A stretch of 61,569 nucleotides of DNA from Candidatus Bathyarchaeota archaeon B24 (lineage in GTDB: Archaea > Thermoproteota > CALKCG01 > B24): NCBI GenBank assembly GCA_001593865.1, contig LUCB01000016.1, positions 1-61,569 of the forward strand, written 5' to 3'. Shown here in pieces: positions 41,835-50,905 of the stretch. The position numbers were made by a program, and so were the translations under genes. Position 1 is the stretch's first letter; every line of letters begins with the position of its first letter. Under the pieces are notes generated by a model. The model was not told the DNA's origin and did no database searches. It saw only the letters and a program-made list of their open reading frames with translations.

Positions 41835-43850
41835 ATGAGCAGTAGGTACGAGGAGCTTAAGATCACCGCGCCGCTGCTGACATGGGCTATAGTTATAACG
41901 GCTATTCTAACGGTTTTAGGAAATGTATTCGTTTACTTTCTACCGTTCCCCTTCACCTGTAACATGAACGCCGGAGACCTGATAGCTACCCCCGGGGTCG
42001 ACCTCCTAGGCATGCCTTTTGTAATGACTTTAATAATTGCTCTGCTAGCCCGGATACCGGCTGTTAAAAAATACTTGACAGCTGGAAACCTTGTTTTTCT
42101 ATACGTCGTCGCTTTAGCCGCTTCAGCTTTCGCGAATCAAGACTCTCCCTGGAGAGAATCCTTCGAACCTGTTATAGCTAGGGTGGGCACCCCTGAAGAC
42201 GCTATAAGATATGTGCCTGAATTCGTCTCTCCTCCAAGAGAGGCCGCTGAGGCTCTAATCATGGGTACAGGAAGCCTCACAGCCATACCTTGGAGCCAGC
42301 TACTCCCGGCTATAATATGGCGATTCTTCTCGTTCGCCTTCTTCGCAGGTATAAGCGTAGGTCTCATCAGCATATTCCGTCATCAGTGGATAGACATCGA
42401 GATGCTACCATATCCCCAGGTTACGATAGCAAACAGCGCTATGATAGGTGTGGAGGAGGTGGGAAATCCAAAGTGGGTTGGAAGGTCGACGTTTATCCTA
42501 GGCTTCTTAATCGGACTAGGTCTAGAACTGGTCAGAGCCTGCATCGCGTTCTTCCCATGGTTCCCTGACATCTACATGTGGCGTACAAACACATGCGGCC
42601 CGGGTTGCCACTGGATAGCACCGGTCGGAATACCATGGCACTACGGGATCGCTAAGCATGCTCCACTGTATGCGCTAGTGTTCTTGACACCTTTACACTC
42701 GCTCTTCAGCGTCGTGTTCTGGGGTATCGTATATGAGGTGGCTAGCGCCATCGCTTGTGCCCTAGGATACTACACCGGATACACGGACATGGGCTTCTGC
42801 GGCAGAAGCTGGTGTGGGGAAAACACCCCGTTCGCCGACCCTCCTCTCGCGTTCGGCTGTCTGATCACAGGAGTCACCTTAGGAGCGTTCGTCATGACGA
42901 TCTTCCATGAAAGACATCATATAGTGAGGACCCTGAAGATGGCTTTCGGAGGGGCTAGGGATCCGGAGCTTGAAGCAGGGGAGCCTATGTCCTACCGGAC
43001 AGCATGGTTGGTGTTCATAGCATCTTACATATTCGGGGTCATCCTCTTCGCTTCGACCGGTATGAGCGTCTGGGCTTCCTTCGTCGTAATACTAACAGGC
43101 GTCGTAACATGGTTCACTACGAGCCAGCTCTGGGGACGAATAGGTTTCTCCAACGAACCGGGTTACAACTTTGGCCCAGGTTTCGCTAAGACCCTTCTCT
43201 GGCCCACTGAATACTCGACACCCGTCACCGACACAGACCATATACTGGCTCATACCTTCGTATACGAGCTCGCCTCGCATAGACCCAGCGTGCCATGGTG
43301 CACCACCTTTTACACGGTTCTAGGGTCCTATAAGATGGCCAGTCTGAGAAAGGTGCATCCGAGAAACGTGGTTAAAATCGCGTCTATAGCTCTGATAGTC
43401 GCCATGTTTACAGCCTGTATAATGAACGTCGTGCTTCCGGGGATATACGGGATGGGTGTGACGACGTGCTACACGACAAACGACCTCATGGGTAGAGTTA
43501 ACCACATGTGGGCTGTACCTTCACCGCGCCCTATGGTGGACATCGCTCCTTGGGTCACAGGCGGCTTCGTATTCATGGTCGTGATGAGCCTTTTACACGT
43601 CAGATTTCTGTGGATGCCTGACCCGCTTATGAGCATAATCGCTTGGGACTGGATAGGAGGGCTTCACGGAACATGGGCGGTCGCGCTTATCTGCGGGGTC
43701 GTAAAGTGGATGGTTCTCAGGATCGGGGGTAGCAGGTTCTACGAGGAACGTGCGGTTCCTTTCGTAGGCGGCTTCATACTAGGAGCAGCGTTAAACGCAT
43801 TGATAGCCGGTATCGGAGCGTTCATAGCGTTCCGACCCATACCGGGATGA
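41835..43850 (+). CDS. DUF6785/DUF6784-like polytopic membrane protein, copy 2 (transporter-like)
   Basis: The 671-residue protein matches copy 1 throughout. FPWFPDIYMWRTNTCGPG is near residues 240-257, CGRSWC near 320, GEPMSYRTAWLVFIAS near 380 and WMVLRIGGSRFYEERAVPF near 630. It has about 13-15 membrane helices and no soluble domain. The next gene is a convergent Gfo/Idh oxidoreductase, and there is no adjacent ATPase, so it is not a standard ABC permease. The promoter and start at 41835 are clear. Retention of two intact divergent copies suggests different substrates. Confidence 0.72.
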   Translation: MSSRYEELKITAPLLTWAIVITAILTVLGNVFVYFLPFPFTCNMNAGDLIATPGVDLLGMPFVMTLIIALLARIPAVKKYLTAGNLVFLYVVALAASAFANQDSPWRESFEPVIARVGTPEDAIRYVPEFVSPPREAAEALIMGTGSLTAIPWSQLLPAIIWRFFSFAFFAGISVGLISIFRHQWIDIEMLPYPQVTIANSAMIGVEEVGNPKWVGRSTFILGFLIGLGLELVRACIAFFPWFPDIYMWRTNTCGPGCHWIAPVGIPWHYGIAKHAPLYALVFLTPLHSLFSVVFWGIVYEVASAIACALGYYTGYTDMGFCGRSWCGENTPFADPPLAFGCLITGVTLGAFVMTIFHERHHIVRTLKMAFGGARDPELEAGEPMSYRTAWLVFIASYIFGVILFASTGMSVWASFVVILTGVVTWFTTSQLWGRIGFSNEPGYNFGPGFAKTLLWPTEYSTPVTDTDHILAHTFVYELASHRPSVPWCTTFYTVLGSYKMASLRKVHPRNVVKIASIALIVAMFTACIMNVVLPGIYGMGVTTCYTTNDLMGRVNHMWAVPSPRPMVDIAPWVTGGFVFMVVMSLLHVRFLWMPDPLMSIIAWDWIGGLHGTWAVALICGVVKWMVLRIGGSRFYEERAVPFVGGFILGAALNALIAGIGAFIAFRPIPG

Positions 43851-43929
43851 ACCCTGTTTTCCTCTCACATATTTTTAGAACATACACACAGATTACGTTG
43901 GAATATCGTAAGAACAGCCCTACCCAATG

Positions 43930-43959
43930 TTCCATAAAGGCCTTCTAAACATTATGGAA
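43930..43959. repeat. 8-bp inverted repeat between convergent genes
   Basis: TTCCATAA (43930-43937) and TTATGGAA (43952-43959) are perfect inverted copies around a 14-base spacer. They sit between the stop of DUF6785-like copy 2 and the end of the Gfo/Idh gene on the opposite strand. A bidirectional terminator or RNA hairpin is possible. Confidence 0.35.
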
Positions 43960-44021
43960 GCTTACGATAGGTCTCTGGAGACTGTTTCGCAGAGGTCGAG
44001 AAATAGGGAAAAAGAGGGATG

Positions 44022-45017
44022 CTATAGGGGTAATGTGACGGGTCTACCCTCCTCAGCCGATTTAACAGCCGCAAGGGTTAGTTCAAGCGTTTTAACTCCT
44101 TCGGATATAGGTGTTCTCGTATCCCTATCCTCCAACACGGCTTTAAGAAGGTCGAGCTCGGCTAAAGCCATGGTATCTCTAAAAGGATCCTTAAACTCTT
44201 CAACCCTTACGGGTTTCTCGTTGCTCCAGTAGACCCTCAGGTGGTTTGGGTTCTCGGATTCGAGCATCGCATCCCAACTTACTATATTCCACCTCGACTG
44301 CGGGTAATGGGGTACTCCTCCTATGGTTATCGAAACCACACCTATCGCCCCGGATTTAAACCTTAGGACGACGCCGCTTACGTCTTCGATAGTCATCCCT
44401 TCGATGTGTCTGTAAAACAGCTTATCCATCTCGGCGTACACCCTCTCCACGTCTCCGCATAGCCATCTTAACGTATCGTAGAGGTGCGTGCCCTGCTCGA
44501 CGAGCTGACCGCCGCTTTTAGACTTATCGATCCACCAGTCCCTCCGGAGGAACCTGAACCAGGAGATCCCTGAAACAAACCCTATGGACCCGACCTTACC
44601 GGAGTCTATGAGGCTCTTGGCCTTTTCGACACCTGCCCCGAACCTAGACTGGTAGCCTACCTGGCTTTTAACCCCGTGCTTCTCTACGGCTCTAGCCATC
44701 TCTCTGGCGAGCTTAACGTCGAGAGCTATAGGCTTCTCGATGTATATGTTCACACCCTTCTCAGCCGCTACCATAACCTCGTCTCTGTGGGCGAAAGGCG
44801 GTAGACATATGAACACCACGTCAAGTTCGACTTTATCGAGCATGGCTCTCCAGTCTTCATAAGCCTCACCTCCATAGGTCGAAGCGAAAGACTCAGCCCT
44901 GCTACGGACTATGTCGCTGAAAGCCTTAAACTCGACCATGTTAGACCTCGAAAGTCTTCTGGCATGCGCCTCGGCGATACCGCCGCATCCTATAAACCCG
45001 ACGGCTAAACGCCTCAA
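44022..45017 (-). CDS. Gfo/Idh/MocA family oxidoreductase
   Basis: The 331-residue protein has the N-terminal Rossmann motif GFIGCGGIAEAHARRL, VFICLPPFAH near residue 72, EKPIALD near 94 (the conserved E-K-P) and a C-terminal domain with SGGQLVEQGTHLYDTLRWL near 180-198. Family members are NAD(P)-dependent dehydrogenases of inositol, glucose-fructose or uronic/amino sugars. The substrate is open. It fits the sugar context and is followed by UbiA on the same strand with a 90-base gap. Confidence 0.9.
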   Translation of the reverse strand: MRRLAVGFIGCGGIAEAHARRLSRSNMVEFKAFSDIVRSRAESFASTYGGEAYEDWRAMLDKVELDVVFICLPPFAHRDEVMVAAEKGVNIYIEKPIALDVKLAREMARAVEKHGVKSQVGYQSRFGAGVEKAKSLIDSGKVGSIGFVSGISWFRFLRRDWWIDKSKSGGQLVEQGTHLYDTLRWLCGDVERVYAEMDKLFYRHIEGMTIEDVSGVVLRFKSGAIGVVSITIGGVPHYPQSRWNIVSWDAMLESENPNHLRVYWSNEKPVRVEEFKDPFRDTMALAELDLLKAVLEDRDTRTPISEGVKTLELTLAAVKSAEEGRPVTLPL

Positions 45018-45109
45018 CTACACCCCCATGAAAATGATATCTTCCTTAACAGATAACTATTAGCAGGCTTACCGGAAGAACCTCGTAGCCCCCCGGCTTT
45101 AAGCGCCCG

Positions 45110-45988
45110 TTATATTAGGTAGAGCAGGAGAACCGTTAATATAAGCCATAGGATGAACGAGGTGGAAAACCCTTTATCTCTGAACAGTTTATGCGGGTTA
45201 CTCGCTGCGTCTATGTCGCTTCTTATGAGATGGTTGTAGCGCATTATAAGGTAGACGGCTAGGGGAAGCGTGGGGAGAAGCCTGTTACCATGGACCTCGA
45301 TGCAGTAGATGGCGTAGGTTAGGATCACGAGGGTCGAAGCCGTGGTTAACCCTTGACTTATCCACTCTTCCGTATAGAACCTAAGCGTCTCTCTATGCTT
45401 CGCAGCCTCTCCTTTAAGCTCCCTAAGCTCTCCAGCCCTCTTTCCGATGGATAGGAGCAGGGCTAGGAAGAAGATCCCTACTATGAGCCAAGGTGAGGCG
45501 GGTACTTCTATGGCGTAGGCTCCCGCCACAGCACGGACCACGTAGTTAACCGATATGGTGACTACGTCTACGAAGGGATACCGTTTCAGTATGAAGGTGT
45601 AAAGCTGGGTGATCAGGAAAAAGATTATCATCGTTAGGAAAAAACCTTGGTTCACCGTATACGCGGAGATGAGACCTGCGAATAGTACGAAAAGACAGAA
45701 GACTAGAGCCTCCGCCGGGGAGACTATTCCGGAAGCTATGGGCCGGAAACGTTTACTCGGATGTAGTCTATCTTTCTCTAAGTCACGGATGTCGTTCAGT
45801 ATGTAGTTGGCTCCGGAAACCAGGCAAGCCGAGGTGAACGATAAAAGCATGGTAGACCACAGCCTGTATTCGAAGAGCAAAAAAGCATAGACGGCCGGTA
45901 TGAAGACCAGGAGGTTCTTATACCACTGCTGGGGACGGATAAGCCTAACCAAGGCTACGGCTTTATCCAGATGCTTAGATTCTCCCAC
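45110..45988 (-). CDS. UbiA prenyltransferase family, decaprenyl-phosphate phosphoribosyltransferase-like
   Basis: The 292-residue membrane protein has about eight helices. It carries the aspartate-rich motif NDIRDLEKDRLHPSKRFRPI near residues 66-85, followed by ASG, and YVVRAVAGAYAIEVPASPWL near 149-168. The N-D-x2-D-x3-D-R-x-H-P-x-K and R-A-x-A-G-A patterns match the subgroup that transfers 5-phosphoribose to polyprenyl phosphate (arabinan precursor synthesis in mycobacteria). Other UbiA enzymes make quinones or archaeal lipids. In an archaeon the activated product would be a dolichyl-phospho-pentose donor. It is 11 bases downstream of the DUF362 gene and probably shares its mRNA. Confidence 0.82.
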   Translation of the reverse strand: MGESKHLDKAVALVRLIRPQQWYKNLLVFIPAVYAFLLFEYRLWSTMLLSFTSACLVSGANYILNDIRDLEKDRLHPSKRFRPIASGIVSPAEALVFCLFVLFAGLISAYTVNQGFFLTMIIFFLITQLYTFILKRYPFVDVVTISVNYVVRAVAGAYAIEVPASPWLIVGIFFLALLLSIGKRAGELRELKGEAAKHRETLRFYTEEWISQGLTTASTLVILTYAIYCIEVHGNRLLPTLPLAVYLIMRYNHLIRSDIDAASNPHKLFRDKGFSTSFILWLILTVLLLYLI

Positions 45989-45999
45989 AGTTCACACCT

Positions 46000-47124
46000 T
46001 CAATAGGAATCCCATCTTCGAAGATAGGTCTCACGGGGGTATTTTCCATACGGGTAGCTCAACCACAATCTCCCCCACTCGGTTTCAAAAAACCTTCTTA
46101 TACGAACCCGTCCTACGGTCGGATACCATATGTAGTCGTGATATATAGACGAGCCTAGAATCGCCAGCTTGAAGAGAGGTGTGTGGAATAGAACGGTCTC
46201 GATTAACGGAAAGCGTCTAGATAACTTTTTCCTGAAGAGCTGGTCTAAAAACACGACAGGGCTTCGCCGGGCTTTAAAGTTTAGACGGATCTCCCTAAGC
46301 CCTGCGTCGCCGACCAGGTCTATCGCATCCACGTCTGCGCATCCAAGCCCCATCTCATGAGCCTTGCGAAGGTACTCTATCTTCCAAGGATCGAAGCCCA
46401 TGATCTTCGCCGCCACAGAGTCCACGGCCACCTGGTCGACCCCCGCTATCAAGAGGTTGCACTCCCTAGGAGTCATAGTTCTGGGTCCTGCCCCGTCTCC
46501 GGCAACGGTTCCGTCGATCAACCCAAGTATTCTAGGGTGTATCTCCTTCTGAATCTGGAGTAGGTCAACGAGTACGTCGTGGATGAGCTTATGGGCGTGG
46601 TGGCGGTATCTTGGGATAAGTCCTCCGAAGGCGTTTTTGATAACGCCTGTTATAACCGTATGCCCATGGGTCTTTAACGTAGCTAGGTGGATTACACCCT
46701 TACCTATGAAAAGCTTAGGTACGAGAATTCTTCCCTGAAACAACTTATCTAACGCTAATAGTTTGGATTTGGGCTTATACCTTACCCATTCGACGTTAGG
46801 TAGGGGTGTAAACGAAACCCCGTATTTCTCGAACACAGGTAGCCACTTGTTCAGATAAGCCCCTTTCCAAGGATCGGTCACCACGGTCTGGTCTTCTACG
46901 GGGTAAACCCTAAACCCGTCCCTGACGAGAACCCTTAAAACCCCGTCGAGCTGCCATGGGGGCGTTGAGCAAGCCGGGAAGAAGAGGGACCACGAGAGGT
47001 TAAGCTTTAGGACGACCTCCTCTAATCCCGAGAAATACCTCCTGTATTCGACCAGCTCTAAGAGACGCTCGTAGTCTTCGAGGACTGTCTTAGGTGTCGT
47101 GCGGATAACCGCGACCTTACTCAT
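46000..47124 (-). CDS. DUF362 family protein
   Basis: The 374-residue protein matches DUF362: EEVVLKLNLSW near residues 37-47, HLATLKTHGHTVITGVIKNAFGG near 150-171 (the K-N-x-F-G core) and GCNLLIAG-type GVDQVAVDSVAAKIMGFDP near 230-248. The function of the family is not settled; many members have iron-sulfur ferredoxin domains, but this one shows no Cys clusters. It is followed 11 bases later by the UbiA gene, so they are co-transcribed. The ATG at 47124 is the start. Confidence 0.87.
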   Translation of the reverse strand: MSKVAVIRTTPKTVLEDYERLLELVEYRRYFSGLEEVVLKLNLSWSLFFPACSTPPWQLDGVLRVLVRDGFRVYPVEDQTVVTDPWKGAYLNKWLPVFEKYGVSFTPLPNVEWVRYKPKSKLLALDKLFQGRILVPKLFIGKGVIHLATLKTHGHTVITGVIKNAFGGLIPRYRHHAHKLIHDVLVDLLQIQKEIHPRILGLIDGTVAGDGAGPRTMTPRECNLLIAGVDQVAVDSVAAKIMGFDPWKIEYLRKAHEMGLGCADVDAIDLVGDAGLREIRLNFKARRSPVVFLDQLFRKKLSRRFPLIETVLFHTPLFKLAILGSSIYHDYIWYPTVGRVRIRRFFETEWGRLWLSYPYGKYPRETYLRRWDSY

Positions 47125-47220
47125 CCCCGATAGATATCTCTACATAAACGGTTTTAAACGCTCGCCGTCAGTAACCCATAAGTAGAATAGCCGCTCTAAT
47201 CCTCCTATCGAGGTGTCCTT

Positions 47221-48216
47221 TTGGCAGAGGTTTTCTACGATAAAGACGCAGACCTTTCCGTGCTGGAGGGTTTAACCGTAGGGGTCCTCGGCTACGGTAA
47301 CCAAGGAAGAGCATGGGCCTTAAACCTCCGAGACAGCGGCGTCACCGTGGTCGTCGGAAACGTGAGGGACGAGTACTGGGGTAAGGCGGAGAAAGACGGC
47401 TTCAAGGTGCTAGACCTAGACGAGGCGTCGGCCGTGGCGGACCTTATATGTCTACTCCTACCCGACGAGGTCCAGCCTGTCGTCTATAGAGAACACGTGG
47501 AAGGAAACCTCGATAGGGGTAAGATGCTGGTCTTCGCCCATGGATTCTCCATCAGATACGGGCTTATAAAGCCCCCTGATTTCGTGGACGTGGCTCTAGC
47601 AGCGCCTAGGATGATAGGCTCTGGGGTCAGGAGGCTCTACGAACTGGGCTTAGGCGCTCCGGCGTTCCTAGCTGTTAAACAGGATTACACGGGTGAAGCC
47701 TGGGGGAGGCTGCTAGCCTTGGCTAAGGCGCTGGGTTTCACACGGGTGGGTGCGCTCAAGTCCAGCTTTGAGGAGGAGACGGAGCTCGACCTGTTCACAG
47801 AGCAGGCGGTCATGCCGGTTATAATAGCGGCTTTCATGAAGGCTTATGAGATTCTTTCAGAGACCGGTTATAGCCCCGAGGCGATAGCGTTAGAGCTTCT
47901 GGCGTCTGGGGAGCTTATAGAGATGTTTAGACAGGTGTGTAAGAGGGGGCTTATCGGCCAGCTACCCTTACACTCTAGAACCAGCCAATACGGTCAGCTC
48001 TCGAGGACACGTAGGTTTCTGAAGCTTATAGAAGACGCTATGAGGCTGAGTCTGAACGAGATAAGATCCGGGAGCTTCTCGGCTGAGTGGGTGTCTGAGC
48101 AGAAGGGAGGCTATGTGAGGTTCCGTAAGCTCATGGAAAACGCGCTAAACCACCCGCTTTGCCACGCAGAGGCAAGGGTTAAGGACAAAGTCAAGATTCC
48201 CTACGACCTCCTATAA
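47221..48216 (+). CDS. ketol-acid reductoisomerase-like protein, divergent
   Basis: The 331-residue protein has the KARI fold: Rossmann GVLGYGNQGRAWALNLRDSG near residues 22-41, FAHGFSI (catalytic His) near 104-110, EEETELDLFTEQ with Asp190 and Glu194, and SRTSQYG at 252-258. It departs from true KARI at key points. The second-subunit ligand pattern E-x3-E keeps Glu225 but has Ser229 in place of the second Glu, and SDTAEYG reads SRTSQYG. It may therefore reduce or isomerise a different substrate. No other branched-chain genes are nearby. TTG 47221 starts it, and the sulfatase-like gene is 45 bases downstream. Confidence 0.78.
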   Translation: MAEVFYDKDADLSVLEGLTVGVLGYGNQGRAWALNLRDSGVTVVVGNVRDEYWGKAEKDGFKVLDLDEASAVADLICLLLPDEVQPVVYREHVEGNLDRGKMLVFAHGFSIRYGLIKPPDFVDVALAAPRMIGSGVRRLYELGLGAPAFLAVKQDYTGEAWGRLLALAKALGFTRVGALKSSFEEETELDLFTEQAVMPVIIAAFMKAYEILSETGYSPEAIALELLASGELIEMFRQVCKRGLIGQLPLHSRTSQYGQLSRTRRFLKLIEDAMRLSLNEIRSGSFSAEWVSEQKGGYVRFRKLMENALNHPLCHAEARVKDKVKIPYDLL

Positions 48217-48261
48217 CACGGTAATGTTCTCAGGCGGAGGGTTGGAGGAGGCTGGATACGT

Positions 48262-49662
48262 ATGTCTGGTTCTGGGCCGAATATAGTTTTGATCGTGATG
48301 GATGTTCAAAGGGCTAGTAATCTTCACTGCTATGGCTACCCGAGGGATACGTCCCCGAACATCGATAAGGTCGCGGCCGAGGGTACGGTTTTCCTTAGAT
48401 GCATATCACCTGGGGTATGGACTCTTCCTTCGCACGCTTCAATGTTCACCGGTAGGTATGTCTACGGGCATGGAGCCGGTGCAAACTACACCTACAAGCC
48501 CGTGGAGAGGTTTACGCTCGCGGAGATTCTGAGGGCTTCGGGCTACCGGACGGTCGGCTTCTGCAACAGGGGGCATTGGTGGGCGAGGTATGGGATAAGG
48601 GACGACAGGGGCTTCGACGAGTTCTACGGCGTAACGTTCAAGACGACGGAGGAGTGGGTCGAGACGGGGTCGAGCAAGACCATAGGCTTGGCTATAAAGT
48701 GGCTGAAGCGTCTCCCACGTGATAAGCCGTTCTTCATGTTCATAAACTGCCTAGAGCCTCATCTACCCTACGTGCCTCCTGAGGATTTCAGGAGAAAATT
48801 CGCCGGTGGATTGAGTCTAGAGGAGGCAAAAAGTCTACAGCCCAACGTCTGGCTGGTTAGGATGGGGTATGAGCACGTCTCGGAGAGGAGATGGAGGATT
48901 CTTCGGGACCTATACGACGGGGAGACTGCTTGTCTAGACTATAGGCTCGGCAGGTTCTTCGACTATCTAGAAGAGGAGGGGCTTATGGATGAGACGCTTA
49001 TCATAATCACGAGCGACCACGGCGACGAGCAGGGTGAGCACTATCCACCCCATATAGCCCACCAGCTACACCTCTACCAGCCGGGCATACACGTGCCTCT
49101 GATAGTCAGGTACCCAGACCTATTCCCCCGAGGGCTTAGGACCGATAAGCTCGTTCAAACCTTGGACATATACCCGACGATACTCGAGGTTCTATCGGTC
49201 GAAGATAAGGATGTTTGGATACAGAGCCAAGGGCTAAGCCTCCTGAAGGTGGTCAGAGGGGAGGCTGAGAGAAGCTACGCGTTATCAGAGCATCAGAGAC
49301 CGTTGCTTTCGTTCGAGAGGATGCTGAGAAACGATCCAAGCTACGACTTCAGGAGGTGGGATCGAAGGATCAAAGCCCTCATAGTGGGAGACTACAAGTA
49401 TATATGGTCCTCGGACGGAAGAGACGAGCTGTATAACCTTAGGGAAGACCCAGGGGAGACCAGAAACCTCGCGGCTGAGGACAGGGATAAGGTTGAGGAG
49501 ATGAGGGGTATCCTTATGGCGGTCTTGAACGGGTTGGAGCATAGAGACTTAGGAGACTTCGTCCAAGGCTCCGAAGATAATTTAAGGCTTCTGGAGAAGC
49601 TGGGATACATCAGGAAGACCTGGGCTGCACCTAGGACCGCGTCACCTGGATTAACCCCGTAG
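48262..49662 (+). CDS. sulfatase-like hydrolase (alkaline phosphatase superfamily), Thr nucleophile
   Basis: The 466-residue protein has the sulfatase fold: NIVLIVMDVQRASNLHCYGY at the start, GVWTLPSHASMFTG near residues 51-64, LEPHLPYVPPEDF near 170 and ITSDHGDEQGEH near 250. The sulfatase signature (Cys or Ser)-x-Pro-Ser-Arg reads TLPSH, so Thr54 replaces the formylglycine residue and His58 the Arg. True sulfatase activity is doubtful; phosphodiester or phosphonate hydrolysis with Thr as nucleophile, as in related families, is more likely. No signal peptide. It sits between the KARI-like and MFS genes, all in one direction. Confidence 0.85.
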   Translation: MSGSGPNIVLIVMDVQRASNLHCYGYPRDTSPNIDKVAAEGTVFLRCISPGVWTLPSHASMFTGRYVYGHGAGANYTYKPVERFTLAEILRASGYRTVGFCNRGHWWARYGIRDDRGFDEFYGVTFKTTEEWVETGSSKTIGLAIKWLKRLPRDKPFFMFINCLEPHLPYVPPEDFRRKFAGGLSLEEAKSLQPNVWLVRMGYEHVSERRWRILRDLYDGETACLDYRLGRFFDYLEEEGLMDETLIIITSDHGDEQGEHYPPHIAHQLHLYQPGIHVPLIVRYPDLFPRGLRTDKLVQTLDIYPTILEVLSVEDKDVWIQSQGLSLLKVVRGEAERSYALSEHQRPLLSFERMLRNDPSYDFRRWDRRIKALIVGDYKYIWSSDGRDELYNLREDPGETRNLAAEDRDKVEEMRGILMAVLNGLEHRDLGDFVQGSEDNLRLLEKLGYIRKTWAAPRTASPGLTP

Positions 49663-49712
49663 TTTTTTAAACCTTAATAGCGGCTCTCACGCTGGATCAC
49701 CGGAGGACTTAG

Positions 49713-50903
49713 ATGTCTAGGGTCAAGCGTACAGCGGCTCTCGTAGCGATATGGCTCTCCTACGTAGGTCTCTACCTGAATAGGAGAAACATCTCCGTAG
49801 CTATTCCAGCTATAATGGATTACATGGGTTTGACTCACGCCGAGGCTGGGCTTCTCGTAACCCTATTCTTCGTAGCCTACGCCGTTACGCAGATACCTTC
49901 GGGCTGGCTTGCAGACGTAAAAGGCGGAAAAAGAACCCTAGTATTCGGAAACCTCTTAACGTCAGCCGCAGGGTATCTATCAGGCTTAACCTCGTCATAT
50001 CATCCGCTAGCCGTTACGAGACTTCTATGTGGCATAGGCCAGGGAGCCGGGTGGCCCTCAAGCTCGAAGCTCGTATCCGAGTACTTCCCCCGTGAAAGAA
50101 GGGGGTTTGCTATGGGTTTCCTCACCTCTTCGACCGCACTAGGGTCGTTCCTAGCCCTAGTGGTCTCAGGGATCATACTCCAATCCTATGGCTGGAGGAT
50201 GGTTTTTATGGTCCCAGCGGTCATACTGCTATTCCTAACGGCTCTTCTATCGTTTATCGTCAGAGAACCTGAGACGGGAAATAAGGAGAACTACGGAGGA
50301 GGTTCGTGGAGGAGAGGGCTTCTCGCCGAAGTCTTGAGGGACAGCGGCGTTAAAAAGACGGCGGTCTCATATTTTTTCTGGAAATATTCCTTCGAGGGGT
50401 TGATCTATTGGCTTCCGACGCTGCTGGTCGAGACTTACACGGTCGACCTAGGCTACGCGGCCTTGTTAACCGGATGCATAACCCTAACCGGGCTAGTCTC
50501 CATGCCCCTAGGGGGATACCTGTCAGATAAAATGGGGAGCAGGGCTAGGGTAGCCATACTTTCACTTACGGCCATGGGGGTTCTGATGCTGGCTTTATCT
50601 ATGACCTCCGACTTAGCCACGAGCCTCGTCATACTGTTCGCGGCATGCTTCATCATGGAGATGTCCGAGTCCATATACTTCACGATACCCGTAGATAGGC
50701 TCGGTCTAGAGGCTGCCGGGACGAGCGTGGGTATGATAAACCTCATCGGCCAGGTCGGTTCTCTAACCGCTCCATGGATCATAGGAGTGCTCGTAGACAT
50801 CTATCATGGCTATGGCTACGCGGTTATGCTACTAGGAGTCTCAGCGTTCCTAGGGGGCATCCCCCTAGCCACCCTCGGTTCCTCCGATAAAGGGGTTGGG
50901 TAA
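49713..50903 (+). CDS. MFS transporter
   Basis: The 396-residue carrier has 12 predicted helices with the MFS motif GWLADVKGGKRTLVFGN near residues 65-81 and a related GGYLSDKMGSRARVAI near 265-280. Other features such as GIGQGAGWPSSSKLVSEYF near 107-125 resemble the organic anion/sugar acid (ACS) family. It is likely to import a sugar acid or glycoside. It is 50 bases after the sulfatase-like gene and presumably belongs to that operon. Confidence 0.9.
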   Translation: MSRVKRTAALVAIWLSYVGLYLNRRNISVAIPAIMDYMGLTHAEAGLLVTLFFVAYAVTQIPSGWLADVKGGKRTLVFGNLLTSAAGYLSGLTSSYHPLAVTRLLCGIGQGAGWPSSSKLVSEYFPRERRGFAMGFLTSSTALGSFLALVVSGIILQSYGWRMVFMVPAVILLFLTALLSFIVREPETGNKENYGGGSWRRGLLAEVLRDSGVKKTAVSYFFWKYSFEGLIYWLPTLLVETYTVDLGYAALLTGCITLTGLVSMPLGGYLSDKMGSRARVAILSLTAMGVLMLALSMTSDLATSLVILFAACFIMEMSESIYFTIPVDRLGLEAAGTSVGMINLIGQVGSLTAPWIIGVLVDIYHGYGYAVMLLGVSAFLGGIPLATLGSSDKGVG

Positions 50904-50905
50904 GG

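Noticed and set aside
48262-49662. Plain arylsulfatase annotation
   Set aside because: The formylglycine motif is replaced by TLPSH, so a neutral sulfatase-like hydrolase call is safer.
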